Assembly (NCBI GenBank): GCA_044222245.1
Contig: JBGANQ010000031.1
Location: 23,894 to 87,893 of the forward strand
From: CALFML01 sp044222245
Lineage (GTDB): Bacteria > Myxococcota_A > Polyangia > Palsa-1104 > JAEUJZ01
DNA length: 64,000 nt
Direction of reading: 5' to 3'
A program made the position numbers and the translations under genes. Of the stretch, positions 15,457 to 25,685 are shown piece after piece (the first letter of the stretch is position 1; every line of letters starts with the position of its first letter). The notes under the pieces were generated by a model. That model searched no databases. It saw only the letters and a list, made by a program, of their open reading frames with translations, and had not been told where the DNA came from.

Positions 15457-16212
15457 CTACGGGTATTCCTTCAGCTCGAAGTTCGCCGCCATCTTGGCCT
15501 TGACCGCGCTGCCGAGCTTCTTGTACTTCGCCGACGACATCTTGATGCTGGTGTCGGTCGCCATCTGCGCCGCCTCGGCGGCGACGATGTTCGGGTAGGT
15601 GGAGGCGTGCTTGGTGATATAGCCTTTGATATTTTCGGCGCCGCGGAAATCATCGCACGCGGACTGATTGGCATCGAAGGAAACATACCAAAGGTTATCG
15701 TTTCCTTTATCACCATTGCGGGGGCCTTTGGTGGAGCAATAGAAATAGAAGTCCGACGCCAGCTTGACCGCTCCGTACTCACTGGCGTTGGCCTTCATGT
15801 CTTGCATGATAATCCACCACTGCAGCCGGTGACTCTCGGCGCCGTGACGGTTTGTAACCTTTGGATCGAGGAACGCGAACTTCCCATCCATGAGATCATA
15901 GAACTTCTGGGCGGTGGTGATGACGCCGTTAATGTATTTGACCTCGTTCGGGTCAAATTTATGGGCGATTTCCGCATCGCGGAGGATGTCGTACATCGCC
16001 TGGGCCGCCGTGTACGGGCTGGGTGCACCGTCGGGAGGGGCCTTCATGCGCTTGACGATTTCCTTCTCCATGGCGTCCAGATAGCTCTTGCACAGCTTCT
16101 TGTCGCTAAGGAGCACATGGATCCGCTCAAAGCCTTCTTGAAACTTCGCCTCAGGACATAGCCGTTTGATATCTGGTTTATAAGTAGCGCCTTTGGTGAA
16201 ATATTCAGCCAT
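15457..16212 (-). CDS. hypothetical protein of unusual composition
   Basis: 251 residues from an ATG at 16212 preceded by GGAGG about 8 nt upstream, a good ribosome-binding site. The protein is soluble-looking (no signal peptide or membrane helix), rich in Lys, Tyr and Asn, and starts MAEYFTKGATYKPDIKRLCP. Trp and Tyr clusters (ESHRLQWWIIMQDMKA; ASDFYFYCSTKGP; DNLWYVSFDANQSACDD) suggest a folded single domain. Codon use is much less GC-biased than the neighbours, consistent with recent acquisition. It is followed by the decayed porin tail and preceded by a ~380-bp gap. I do not recognise the family; no function is proposed. Confidence 0.7.
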   Translation of the reverse strand: MAEYFTKGATYKPDIKRLCPEAKFQEGFERIHVLLSDKKLCKSYLDAMEKEIVKRMKAPPDGAPSPYTAAQAMYDILRDAEIAHKFDPNEVKYINGVITTAQKFYDLMDGKFAFLDPKVTNRHGAESHRLQWWIIMQDMKANASEYGAVKLASDFYFYCSTKGPRNGDKGNDNLWYVSFDANQSACDDFRGAENIKGYITKHASTYPNIVAAEAAQMATDTSIKMSSAKYKKLGSAVKAKMAANFELKEYP

Positions 16213-16593
16213 GACTTGGACCTCCGGAAATTGGGCGTGCAGTTCACATATCGAATAAGGTGAGGGCGCGGCGGCGCGGGTCACCTGCGGATGGGGCGGA
16301 TGCGTATTCAGCAATGAGCGCTTGGGGGCTACGTGTCCCCGAACACAGCCAGCGCGAGTAAACCCAGAGGGCATCTTAGAGGTCTTCCGGGGGGCAGGCA
16401 ACGCTGTCGCTATTAACCTTGGCGATTCCACTATTAGCCGGATAGTCGCGGCGGCGGCGCCGGGCCAGCAGGCGGCGCCAGCGTCCCGGCAAGCGACGAC
16501 TGCCGACGAGCAGCGGCGAAGTTTTTTGCGGGATGAGCTTGGATGAAGCGGCGGCCGCGGGTAGTATCCGACTAACTTCATCAAGGTTCGGTT
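16213..16593. other. 381-bp divergent intergenic region
   Basis: It lies between the minus-strand hypothetical gene and pntA. It must contain both promoters. A TAGTAT box at 16562-16567 and AAGG near 16583 precede pntA. No gene, clear operator or RNA was recognised. Confidence 0.45.
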
Positions 16594-18279
16594 ATGCAGC
16601 AGTCCGACACATCGACGAGTAAGGACAAGGACAAGGCGACCGCGCCGGCCGCGCCGGGCGGTGCGGTCGCGGGTGCGGTCGCGCCGCCGCTGTTTCGCAT
16701 CGGCGTCGCCCGCGAGATCTACCCGGGCGAGCGCCGGGTCGCGGCGACACCGGCCACCGTCCACCAGCTGCGCAAGCTGGGCGTCGAGGTGCTGGTCCAG
16801 TCGGGAGCCGGCGAGGGCGCGAGCATCCTCGATGCCGAGTACGCCGAGGCCGGTGCTCACCTTGTGCCCACCGCGGCAGCGCTTTATCAGACCGCCGACC
16901 TGGTGATCAAGGTGCGGGCGCCGATGGCGCTGCCCGAGGAGCCCGCCCTGCCGCGGCCGCTCGGCAGCGGGCGGGCCGCCACCCACGAGGTGGAGCTGCT
17001 GCGCGAAGGGACGCGCCTCATCTCGTTCATCTGGCCGGCGCAGAACCCCGAGCTGCTCGAGCTCCTGGCCGCCCGCAAGCCGACGGTGCTGGCGATGGAC
17101 ATGGTGCCGCGCGTCACCCGGGCGCAGAAGCTCGATGCGCTGTCGGCGATGGCCAACATCGCCGGCTACAAGGCGGTGATCGAAGCGGCGCACCACTATG
17201 GCCGCTTCCTCGGCGGTCAGGTCACGGCGGCGGGGCGGGTCAAGCCGGCCCAGGTGCTGGTCATCGGCGCCGGCGTCGCCGGGCTGGCGGCGGTGGCGGC
17301 GGCGCGCTCGCTGGGCGCGGTGGTGTGGGCGTTTGACACTCGGCCGGCGGTGCGCGAGCAGGTGGAGTCGCTCGGCGCGCAGTTTATCGAGTTCCAGTTC
17401 AACGAGTCGGGCGAAGGGGAGGGCGGCTACGCCAAGCAGATGAGCGAGGCGTACCTGGCGGCCGAGCAGGCGCTCATCGCCACCCACTGCGCGACCTCGG
17501 ACATCGTCATCACCACGGCGCTCATTCCCGGCACCGCGGCGCCCAAGCTTATCACCTCGGGCGCGGTGGTGGGCATGGCGCGCGGCTCGGTGATCGTCGA
17601 TCTGGCGGCCGAGCAGGGCGGCAACTGCGCGCTCACCGAGCGCGATCGCATCGTCGAGAAGTTCGGCGTCAAGATCATCGGCCAGACCGATCTGACCAGC
17701 CAGATGGCGCGCCAGTCGAGCGAGCTTTATGCCGGCACCCTGCTCAACCTGCTAAAGGATCTGATCAAGGAAGGCCGCTTCGCGCTCGATCGCGAGGATG
17801 AGGTCCTGCGCAACATGATGGTGCTGGACGGCGGCAAGCTGACCTGGCCGCCGCCGCGCCCGGTGCTGCGCTCGGGCGCCCCCGAGCCGCGCAAGGAGCC
17901 GCCGCGGCCGTCGGCGATGTCGGCCCGCCCGGAGAACCCGTGGCCGATGCGGGTTGGACTCCTTTTCGCCGCGCTCGTCCTGGTTCCGATTGGGCTGTAT
18001 GCGCCGCCGCAGTTCCTGCAGCACTTCACGGTGTTTCTGCTCGCCTGCATTGTCGGCTGGCACGTAGTCTGGAACGTCACTCCGGCGCTGCATACCCCGC
18101 TTATGAGCGTCACCAACGCCATCAGCGGCATCATCCTCATCGGCGGTCTTCTGCTCGGCCGCGGCGCCGAGGTGAGCGCCGCCACCGTGCTGGGGGCGCT
18201 GGCGGTGCTGCTGTCGACGATCAATGTGGCGGGCGGCTTCCTGGTCACGCAGCGGATGCTGCGCATGTTCAGGAAGTAA
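16594..18279 (+). CDS. pntA: NAD(P) transhydrogenase subunit alpha
   Basis: Proton-translocating transhydrogenase alpha subunit (hydride transfer NADH to NADP+ coupled to proton movement, inner membrane). 561 residues. A ~30-residue Lys/Ala-rich extension precedes the domain I start FRIGVAREIYPGERRVAATP. The NAD-binding Rossmann motif VLVIGAGVAGLAAVAAARSLGA (first 20: VLVIGAGVAGLAAVAAARSL) and KIIGQTDLTSQMARQSSELY are visible. A Pro-rich linker leads to domain II with about four helices (MRVGLLFAALVLVPIGLYA; FTVFLLACIVGWHVVWNV; AISGIILIGGLLLG; VLGALAVLLSTINVAGGF). Domains I and IIa are thus in one chain, as in enterobacterial PntA. pntB follows after 18 bp. Confidence 0.96.
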   Translation: MQQSDTSTSKDKDKATAPAAPGGAVAGAVAPPLFRIGVAREIYPGERRVAATPATVHQLRKLGVEVLVQSGAGEGASILDAEYAEAGAHLVPTAAALYQTADLVIKVRAPMALPEEPALPRPLGSGRAATHEVELLREGTRLISFIWPAQNPELLELLAARKPTVLAMDMVPRVTRAQKLDALSAMANIAGYKAVIEAAHHYGRFLGGQVTAAGRVKPAQVLVIGAGVAGLAAVAAARSLGAVVWAFDTRPAVREQVESLGAQFIEFQFNESGEGEGGYAKQMSEAYLAAEQALIATHCATSDIVITTALIPGTAAPKLITSGAVVGMARGSVIVDLAAEQGGNCALTERDRIVEKFGVKIIGQTDLTSQMARQSSELYAGTLLNLLKDLIKEGRFALDREDEVLRNMMVLDGGKLTWPPPRPVLRSGAPEPRKEPPRPSAMSARPENPWPMRVGLLFAALVLVPIGLYAPPQFLQHFTVFLLACIVGWHVVWNVTPALHTPLMSVTNAISGIILIGGLLLGRGAEVSAATVLGALAVLLSTINVAGGFLVTQRMLRMFRK

Positions 18280-18297
18280 GGAAGAAGGAACGAAGCG

Positions 18298-19737
18298 ATG
18301 CGCAGCAGTGTAAGCAGCCTCTCCTACATCCTCGCCGGGGTCCTGTTCGTCCTCAGCCTGCGCGGCCTGTCGACGCAGGCCAGCGCCCGCCGCGGCAACC
18401 TGCTCGGGGCGCTGGGCATGCTCCTGGCGACTCTCATCACCGCGCTCGGGCTCCTCTTGGCCACCGGCAGCGAGCCGGGAGCAGCGGCAGCCACCGCGCC
18501 GACCACCCTGGGCCTGCTCATCGCCGCGCTGGTCATCGGCGCCGCGATCGGCCAGGGGCTGGCGGCGCGAGTGCCGATGACGGCGATGCCCGAGCTCGTC
18601 GCCATCCTGCACAGCTTTGTCGGGGCCGCGGCGGTGCTGGTCGGCGTCGGCTCGGCGCTGTCTGGGCAGGGCGAGCAGGATCTGGCGCACCAGATCGAGA
18701 TCTATGTCGGCGTGTTCATCGGCGCGGTGACGTTTACCGGCTCGATAGTCGCGTTTCTCAAGCTGCGCGGCTCGATCGGCAGCCGGCCGCTGCTGTTTCC
18801 CGGGCGCCACCTGACCAGCGGCCTGCTGGTGCTTATCGCCGTGGCGCTGGCCGTGCTGGGCATTCATGCAGGCGGGGTCGATGGCGTGCCGTACCTCATC
18901 GGGCTGACCGCGCTCGCCTGCGTGCTCGGGGCGCAGCTGGTGCTGGCGATCGGCGGCGGCGATATGCCGGTCGTGGTCTCGCTGCTCAACAGCTACTCCG
19001 GCTGGACCGCCTCGGCGGCGGGCTTCATGCTGTCCAACGACCTGCTGATCATTACGGGCGCCCTGGTCGGCTCCAGCGGCGCGATCCTCAGCTACATCAT
19101 GTGCCGGGCGATGAACCGCTCGATCTGGAACGTCGTGTTCGGCGGCTTCGGCGAGGCCCCGGCCGCCGCCGCCACTGCCTCCAGCGGCCCGCCGCAGAAG
19201 GTGAACGAGACCCAGGTCCCCGGCGTCGCCGAGCTCCTGCAGCACGCCAAGAGCGTGATCATCGTCCCCGGCTACGGCATGGCGGTGGCGCAGGCGCAGC
19301 ACCCGGTCAAGGAGATCTCCACCCTCTTGACGGCGCGCGGGGTGACCGTCCGCTACGCCATTCACCCGGTGGCGGGGCGGCTGCCCGGACACATGAACGT
19401 GCTCCTGGCCGAGGCCAATGTCTCCTACGAGATCGTAAAGGAGATGGAAGAGATCAACGAGGACTTCGCCAAGACCGACCTCGTGCTGGTGATCGGCGCC
19501 AACGACATTGTAAACCCAAGCGCGCTGGAAGATCCGCACAGTCCCATCTACGGCATGCCGGTGCTCGAGGTCTGGAAGGCGGCCAAGGTGGTGATGCTCA
19601 AGCGCGGCCAGAGCGCCGGCTACGCCGGGGTCGACAATCCCCTGTGCTATAACGACAACACCCTGATGCTCTACGGCGACGCCAAGCAGAGCATCCTCAA
19701 GCTGCTCGCCGCCCTCCAGGCGCAGACTGCGGAGTAG
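18298..19737 (+). CDS. pntB: NAD(P) transhydrogenase subunit beta
   Basis: Beta subunit, 479 residues, carrying most of the membrane channel and the NADP(H)-binding domain III. The N-terminal ~270 residues contain about eight or nine hydrophobic helices. The conserved GASVGA-type region is represented by TGALVGSSGAILSYIMCRAMN. Domain III (from about 300) has the NADP motif PGYGMAVAQAQ, HPVAGRLPGHMNVLLAEANV, LVIGANDIVNPSA, and KRGQSAGYAGVDNPL, all diagnostic. A GGAAGAAGGAA stretch upstream is a good ribosome-binding site. It forms an operon with pntA. Confidence 0.96.
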   Translation: MRSSVSSLSYILAGVLFVLSLRGLSTQASARRGNLLGALGMLLATLITALGLLLATGSEPGAAAATAPTTLGLLIAALVIGAAIGQGLAARVPMTAMPELVAILHSFVGAAAVLVGVGSALSGQGEQDLAHQIEIYVGVFIGAVTFTGSIVAFLKLRGSIGSRPLLFPGRHLTSGLLVLIAVALAVLGIHAGGVDGVPYLIGLTALACVLGAQLVLAIGGGDMPVVVSLLNSYSGWTASAAGFMLSNDLLIITGALVGSSGAILSYIMCRAMNRSIWNVVFGGFGEAPAAAATASSGPPQKVNETQVPGVAELLQHAKSVIIVPGYGMAVAQAQHPVKEISTLLTARGVTVRYAIHPVAGRLPGHMNVLLAEANVSYEIVKEMEEINEDFAKTDLVLVIGANDIVNPSALEDPHSPIYGMPVLEVWKAAKVVMLKRGQSAGYAGVDNPLCYNDNTLMLYGDAKQSILKLLAALQAQTAE

Positions 19738-19809
19738 CTCCCAAGTCTGCCGACTCTGCGAACACTCCAGACACTCCAGACATTGGGGCCGCGGCCGGGC
19801 GCTGCATGG

Positions 19810-19815
19810 TATAGT
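19810..19815 (+). promoter_or_regulatory. -10 box TATAGT for the acetyltransferase gene
   Basis: TATAGT ends 7 nt before the ATG at 19823; the intervening CGGCGCC is no Shine-Dalgarno. A leaderless mRNA is implied, separating this gene from pntAB. Confidence 0.55.
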
Positions 19816-19822
19816 CGGCGCC

Positions 19823-20410
19823 ATGAACCTGCTCACTCCGGTGACGCTCCGCGGCCAGCACGCCCAGCTGGAGCCGCTGACGATCGACCATCATGACGGC
19901 TTGGTGGAAGCGGTGCGCGACGGCGAGCTGTGGAAGCTCTTTTACACCAGCGTGCCCGCCCCGGACAAGGTGCGCGACAACATCGCCTTCCGGCTCGGCT
20001 GGCAGAGCCGCGGCGGCATGCTGCCGTTTGTCGTCCGCCGGCTGAGCGATGAGCGGGTCGTGGGCGCCACCACCTACTGCAACATCGACAGCGACAACCG
20101 CCGGCTGGAGATCGGCTACACGTTCTACGCGCAGTCGGCGCAGCGCTCGGCGATAAATACTGAGTGCAAGCTGCTGCTGCTCACCCATGCGTTTTCAACG
20201 CTCGGCTGCATCGCGGTGGAGTTCCGGACCCACTTCCTCAACCAGCCAAGCCGCGCCGCGATCGAGCGGCTCGGCGCCAAGCTCGATGGCGTGTTGCGCA
20301 GCCACATGGTCATGCGCGATGGCACGCTGCGCGACACCTGCGTCTACAGCATCCTTGCGCACGAGTGGCCGACGGTGCGGAGCAACCTGCAGTTCAAGCT
20401 CGGGCGGTGA
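19823..20410 (+). CDS. GNAT-family N-acetyltransferase (RimJ/RimL-like)
   Basis: 195-residue acetyl-CoA-dependent acetyltransferase. It has the RimJ/RimL-like layout: VTLRGQHAQLEPLTIDHHDGL at the N-terminus (strand 1; first 20 residues quoted: VTLRGQHAQLEPLTIDHHDG), VVGATTYCNIDSDNRRLEIG (strands 4-5) and YTFYAQSAQRSAINTECKLL in the acetyl-CoA-binding region. The canonical Q/R-x-x-G-x-[GA] is degraded here to AQRSAINT. EFRTHFLNQPSRAAIERLGA follows, the common N-x-x-S-x-x-x-x-E-x-x-G motif. Substrate unknown. It is transcribed from its own -10 box at 19810. Confidence 0.85.
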   Translation: MNLLTPVTLRGQHAQLEPLTIDHHDGLVEAVRDGELWKLFYTSVPAPDKVRDNIAFRLGWQSRGGMLPFVVRRLSDERVVGATTYCNIDSDNRRLEIGYTFYAQSAQRSAINTECKLLLLTHAFSTLGCIAVEFRTHFLNQPSRAAIERLGAKLDGVLRSHMVMRDGTLRDTCVYSILAHEWPTVRSNLQFKLGR

Positions 20411-20541
20411 CGGCAGCGCCGCTTTTTCCCCGCCAACTTACAGATCCATTCTAGCAGAGCTCCGCGGTCAGATACCAGCTGGAACCTGCTTGGCAGATCG
20501 GCTCTTTATCTGGTCTGGCCCGCAGGCCATCCGGAGGAGCC

Positions 20542-22494
20542 ATGTCCGAACGTATAGAGCCGCCGCGACTTCTGGACGAGCTGGGACGCCTCTGCGCGCA
20601 CCTGCGCCGCGCGCTGCCGGGAGAGTCCGTGCCGTGCTTTGCCCACCTGCGCATCGAGTCGGTCGACCCGGCGGGAGCGACGCGGGTGCGCGATCTGCTG
20701 CTCGGCTTCCGCACCTTCAGCAGCGATGCGGTGACGCTGATCAACTGGCAGACGGCGCCGCTGGCCGAGGTCTACTTCTCGTGCCGCGAAGGGGAGGAGT
20801 ATGAGCTGAGCGTGGGCGGGCGCGAGCTCGGCGGGACCGTGCTCGCCCGCTCGCTGCTGACGTTTCACGGCGGCGAGCTTGTCGAGGTACAGACCGCAGG
20901 CGGCAGGTTCTGCCGCCGACCGCCGCTCGCGGGACAGCCGGAGGCGCCGTGGCGCTGGGCTGGACCGGCGCCGGCGCTGCTGCAGCCGCACCGCGGCGGC
21001 GGACGGGCGGCGCCGCCGTGGTCGCCGCAGGCCCTGGACCCCGAGCAGCGGCGCGCCGTGGAGCTGCCCCCGGGACAGGCGCTGCTGGTGCTGGGCGAGG
21101 CGGGCTGCGGCAAGACCACGGTGGCGCTGCACCGGCTCGCCGCGCTGCACCGGGCGGCGCAGGGAGCCGGACGGCCGCTGCGCTCGCTGCTGCTGGTGCC
21201 GGCGGCCAGCGCCGGGCTGCGCCACCTGTGCGCGGCGCTGCTCGGGCGGCTGGGGGTGAGCGAGGCCGAGGTTGAGGTCGAGGTCTTTGACCGCTGGGCC
21301 GGCCGGCAGGCGCGCCGGGCGTTCCCGCGGCTGCCAGCGCGCGAGAGTCAGGACGTGCCAGCCGGAGTGATCGCCATCAAGCGCCATCCGGGGCTGTTGC
21401 CGCTGCTCAAGGAGCTGGCAGCGCGCCGCCGCAGCGCCGGGCGGGCCGGGGCGACGCGCGCCGACCTCCTGCACCTGTTCGGCGATCGGGCGCTGCTGGA
21501 GCGGCTGGCCGCCGACCCGGCCCCGGCGACCATCTCGGGCGAGGCGGTGCGTCAGGTGCTCGAGCACACCCGCGTCCAGTTCAACCCGACGACTGAAGAG
21601 GCCAGCCCCCACATCGACGCCGACCGCCTGGTGACGGTCGACGGCCGGCGCATCGATGAAGGCACCCCAACCGAGAACGCCGGTTCGATCGACGCCGAGG
21701 ACTATGCGGTGCTGTTCGCGCTCGCCGCCGGGCGCGCGGCGCCGGGCAGCGCCGGGCCGTCACCGACCCAGTATGACTGCGTGGTGGTGGACGAGGCGCA
21801 GGAGTTCGCTCCCATCGAGCTCATGCTGATCGGCCGTGCCCTCCGCCCCGGCGGCACCCTGATCGTGGCCGGCGATGAGGCGCAGCAGGTGGATCCATCG
21901 GCCTACTTTGCCGGCTTCGCGGCGCTCATGCAGGGCCTGCGCGCCCCCGACTTCACCACCGTCGAGCTGGCGATCAGCTACCGCTGTCCGCCGGCGGTGA
22001 CCGAGCTGGCGCGGACCCTGCGCCAGCCCGGCCCGGCCGCCGCGGTGCCGCTCGCCGCAAGCGACGCTTTGGTGCAGGCCGGGTTTCCCAGCGAGTGCCA
22101 CCTGCTCGCCCGGCTGGGCGACGCCCTGCGCGCGCTGCGCGAGGCCGAGCCGAAGGTGACCGTGGCCGTCATCTGCCGCACTGCGCCCGCTGCCGAGCGG
22201 CTGGCGCGGCTGCTCGCGCGCGGCGTCGAGGCCCGCCTGGCCCGGGACGGCGAGTTCCGTTTCTCGGCGCCGATCGAGGTCACCTGCGTGCAAGAGGTCA
22301 AGGGCCTGGAGTTTGACTACGTGGTCATCCCCGATGCCACCGCCCTTTCCTACCCCGAGGACGCGGCGGTGCGGCGGGCGCTCTATGTGGCGGTGACCCG
22401 CGCCGCGCAGCAGCTCTTGCTCTGCGGCATCGGAACCTTCAGCCCGCTGCTGCCCGGCCGCGCGACCCCAGAAGGCGAGCCGGCCGCGAGCTAG
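20542..22494 (+). CDS. HelD/UvrD-like superfamily 1 helicase
   Basis: 650-residue SF1 ATPase with GGAGGA at 20532-20537 as ribosome-binding site. An N-terminal domain (1-125) has INWQTAPLAEVYFSCREGEE and GGRELGGTV, resembling HelD-type proteins (DWRAPxAxLFYxxxEG...). The ATPase core follows: Q-motif ALDPEQRRAVELP (about 164-176), Walker A GEAGCGKTT (185-193), CVVVDEAQEFAPIEL (about 415), VAGDEAQQVDPSAYFAGF (motif III), and near the C-terminus VKGLEFDYVVIPDATALSYP and RRALYVAVTRAAQQLLL (motifs V and VI). HelD proteins remodel stalled RNA polymerase; this one is shorter than the usual ~700-780 residues and has a brief N-terminal part, so a DNA-helicase role is equally possible. Confidence 0.85.
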   Translation: MSERIEPPRLLDELGRLCAHLRRALPGESVPCFAHLRIESVDPAGATRVRDLLLGFRTFSSDAVTLINWQTAPLAEVYFSCREGEEYELSVGGRELGGTVLARSLLTFHGGELVEVQTAGGRFCRRPPLAGQPEAPWRWAGPAPALLQPHRGGGRAAPPWSPQALDPEQRRAVELPPGQALLVLGEAGCGKTTVALHRLAALHRAAQGAGRPLRSLLLVPAASAGLRHLCAALLGRLGVSEAEVEVEVFDRWAGRQARRAFPRLPARESQDVPAGVIAIKRHPGLLPLLKELAARRRSAGRAGATRADLLHLFGDRALLERLAADPAPATISGEAVRQVLEHTRVQFNPTTEEASPHIDADRLVTVDGRRIDEGTPTENAGSIDAEDYAVLFALAAGRAAPGSAGPSPTQYDCVVVDEAQEFAPIELMLIGRALRPGGTLIVAGDEAQQVDPSAYFAGFAALMQGLRAPDFTTVELAISYRCPPAVTELARTLRQPGPAAAVPLAASDALVQAGFPSECHLLARLGDALRALREAEPKVTVAVICRTAPAAERLARLLARGVEARLARDGEFRFSAPIEVTCVQEVKGLEFDYVVIPDATALSYPEDAAVRRALYVAVTRAAQQLLLCGIGTFSPLLPGRATPEGEPAAS

Positions 22495-22562
22495 ACCGCG
22501 CCGCGCCCGGATGGGGGACCGCGGCAGCGGGCCGGCCGGCTATCTTGGAGCGGGAGTGTCTG

Positions 22563-24239
22563 CTAGTCCGCCTCGCGCCGGCGCAGCACGGCGGCGAAGA
22601 AGCCATCGGGGCCGTCGGGTGTGGGCAGCAGGCGCAGCCGCTGACCGTCCCCAAGCCGCTGCGCCCGCGCGCTGCCGAGGAGCTCCTTGACCGGCACCTC
22701 GACGAACTCGGGGTGGGCGCGCAGGAAGTCGTCGACGACCTCGTCGTTCTCGCGGCGCAGCACGGTGCAGGTGGCGTAGATGAGGCGCCCGTGCGGCTGC
22801 ACCTGGCGGGCGCAAGCGGCCAGGATCTGGCGCTGCTGGACGTTGATCTCTTCCAGGGCGCGCGGTCCCAGGTGCCAGCGCGCCTCGGGATGCCGGCGCA
22901 GCACCCCCAGCCCCGAGCACGGCACGTCACACAGGACGCGGTGGGCGCCGCGCGGCAGCACCCCCGGCGGCAGCCCGGCCTGGGCGTCGCTGTGCGCCGG
23001 GCACTGGCCGTCCGCCGACACGCACAGCGCCTGGACGCACGACAGGCCGGCGCGGCGGGCGCGCTTCTGCAGCTCGCTGAGCCGCCGCCGGTCGATGTCC
23101 AGCGCCACGATGCGCCCCTTGTTCTGCAGCAGAGCGCCGAGCGCCAGCGTCTTGCCGCCCGCCCCCGCGCAGGCATCGAGGATCGTCCCGCCGGGCGGCG
23201 GCGCGCACAGCTCGGCGATGAGCTGGCTGCCCTCGTCCTGGAGCTCGAACCAGCCATCGGCGAACGAGGGCAGGGCATAGACGTTTACCCGCGTGCGCAG
23301 CTGCAGCGCGAGCGGCGCCAGCTCCGACTCGGTGGCGGTGACTCCTTCGGCGCGCAGGCGCGCTTGCAGCTCGGCGCGGGTGCACTTGAGCAGGTTGGCG
23401 CGCACGGTCAGCGGGGCGCGCTGGTTCTGGGTCTGCAGCAGCGCCAGCACCTGCGGCAGGCCGCTGTCGGCCGCGTCCCGGAAGTCCTGTAGCAGCGCCG
23501 CCACCAGCCAGTCGGGATAGGACAGCGCCTCGCCGAGCGCCGTGACGCGCTCGGCCGGCGGCAGCTCGCCGAGCTTGTGCAGGCGCGCGGCGAGCTGCTG
23601 CGCCCGCTGCACGAGCTCGAACGCCACAAGGCCAGCCTCCGCCGCCTTGTGCCCAAGGACCCGCGGCAGGCTGGCGAGCTCGCCCGGCGCCGCGGCCTGG
23701 GCGTGCTTGTCGATGAGGTAGGTGATGTACAGCGCCCGCCCACTTAGCTTCTTGCGGTCGGCCAAGGTGCGCAGGCGCCGCAGGCCGCGCAGGATGTCGG
23801 CCAGCACATCGCCGACAAAGCGCCGCTCGGTCGAGCGCAGCTCGCGCGCAGCCCGCAGTCGCCGCGCCGCCTCCTCGCCGGCCGCGAAGTAGCCGTGCGC
23901 CGCGGCCGCTTGCTGCACCGCGTCAAGGATGCTGATGGCGATGCGACCGGCGCGCGCCTCGGGCAGCTGGTCCGCCAGGGGCAGAAGCACCCACGCTGCC
24001 ACCGGCGGTCCGTCCGGCTCGGGCTCACCGGCAAGCGGCAGGGTGTGCTCGATGGCAGCCGGCGGCGGCGTCGCCGCCCCGGGTTGATGAGGCGACTCCG
24101 GCCGCCCCGGCTGGGAGGTCCGCGGTCGCGCTTGGGAATGCCGCGCTGCGTCGAGCCGAGCGTCTCCCCCAGCGTCAAGGTGTTCCCCGCGGTTGCCCCT
24201 TTTCACCCGGGGATCTTCTCTGCTAGAGTTGCGCACCAA
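22563..24239 (-). CDS. RsmB-like rRNA (cytosine-C5)-methyltransferase
   Basis: NOL1/NOP2/Sun-family SAM-dependent RNA m5C methyltransferase, 558 residues. About 90 disordered residues precede an alpha-helical region that may correspond to the NusB-like domain of RsmB (RSTERRFVGDVLADILRG). The C-terminal catalytic domain has the SAM motif ILDACAGAGGKTLALG, VALDIDRRRLSEL, and both cysteines of the two-Cys mechanism: CDVPCSGLGVLRRHPEARW (PCSG motif) and LIYATCTVLRREND (TC motif). It is convergent with the helicase gene. The long N-terminus makes the exact start uncertain; a later GTG is possible. Confidence 0.88.
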   Translation of the reverse strand: MVRNSSREDPRVKRGNRGEHLDAGGDARLDAARHSQARPRTSQPGRPESPHQPGAATPPPAAIEHTLPLAGEPEPDGPPVAAWVLLPLADQLPEARAGRIAISILDAVQQAAAAHGYFAAGEEAARRLRAARELRSTERRFVGDVLADILRGLRRLRTLADRKKLSGRALYITYLIDKHAQAAAPGELASLPRVLGHKAAEAGLVAFELVQRAQQLAARLHKLGELPPAERVTALGEALSYPDWLVAALLQDFRDAADSGLPQVLALLQTQNQRAPLTVRANLLKCTRAELQARLRAEGVTATESELAPLALQLRTRVNVYALPSFADGWFELQDEGSQLIAELCAPPPGGTILDACAGAGGKTLALGALLQNKGRIVALDIDRRRLSELQKRARRAGLSCVQALCVSADGQCPAHSDAQAGLPPGVLPRGAHRVLCDVPCSGLGVLRRHPEARWHLGPRALEEINVQQRQILAACARQVQPHGRLIYATCTVLRRENDEVVDDFLRAHPEFVEVPVKELLGSARAQRLGDGQRLRLLPTPDGPDGFFAAVLRRREAD

Positions 24240-24275
24240 AATTGGACCTCGTAACCTGCTGCATACGTTGTTACC

Positions 24276-24299
24276 GAGGAACTAACCGAGGAACTAACC
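24276..24299 (+). repeat. two perfect tandem 12-bp repeats at the gdh ribosome-binding site
   Basis: GAGGAACTAACC is repeated exactly at 24276-24287 and 24288-24299, ending 3 bp before the glutamate dehydrogenase ATG. Each copy carries a GAGG Shine-Dalgarno-like core; the second is about 11 nt from the start. It may be a duplicated ribosome-binding site or a regulator site. Confidence 0.75.
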
Positions 24300-24302
24300 G
24301 AC

Positions 24303-25640
<1,338 letters not shown>

Positions 25641-25644
25641 GAAC

Positions 25645-25683
25645 AGGACTCCTTGGGAGGGTCGACGATCCTCCCGAGGTCCT
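25645..25683 (+). terminator. hairpin between gdhA and yaeQ-like gene
   Basis: AGGAC (25645-25649) and GGGAGG (25655-25660) pair with CCTCCC (25670-25675) and GTCCT (25679-25683). There is no U-tract, and it ends 2 bp before the next ATG, so it could attenuate or control translation of the downstream gene instead of terminating. Confidence 0.4.
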
Positions 25684-25685
25684 TC

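Noticed and set aside
15457..17487. A 676-codon minus-strand frame containing the hypothetical gene
   Set aside because: Upstream of the ATG at 16212 the frame lies antisense to pntA and has no coding character; the gene itself ends at 15457.
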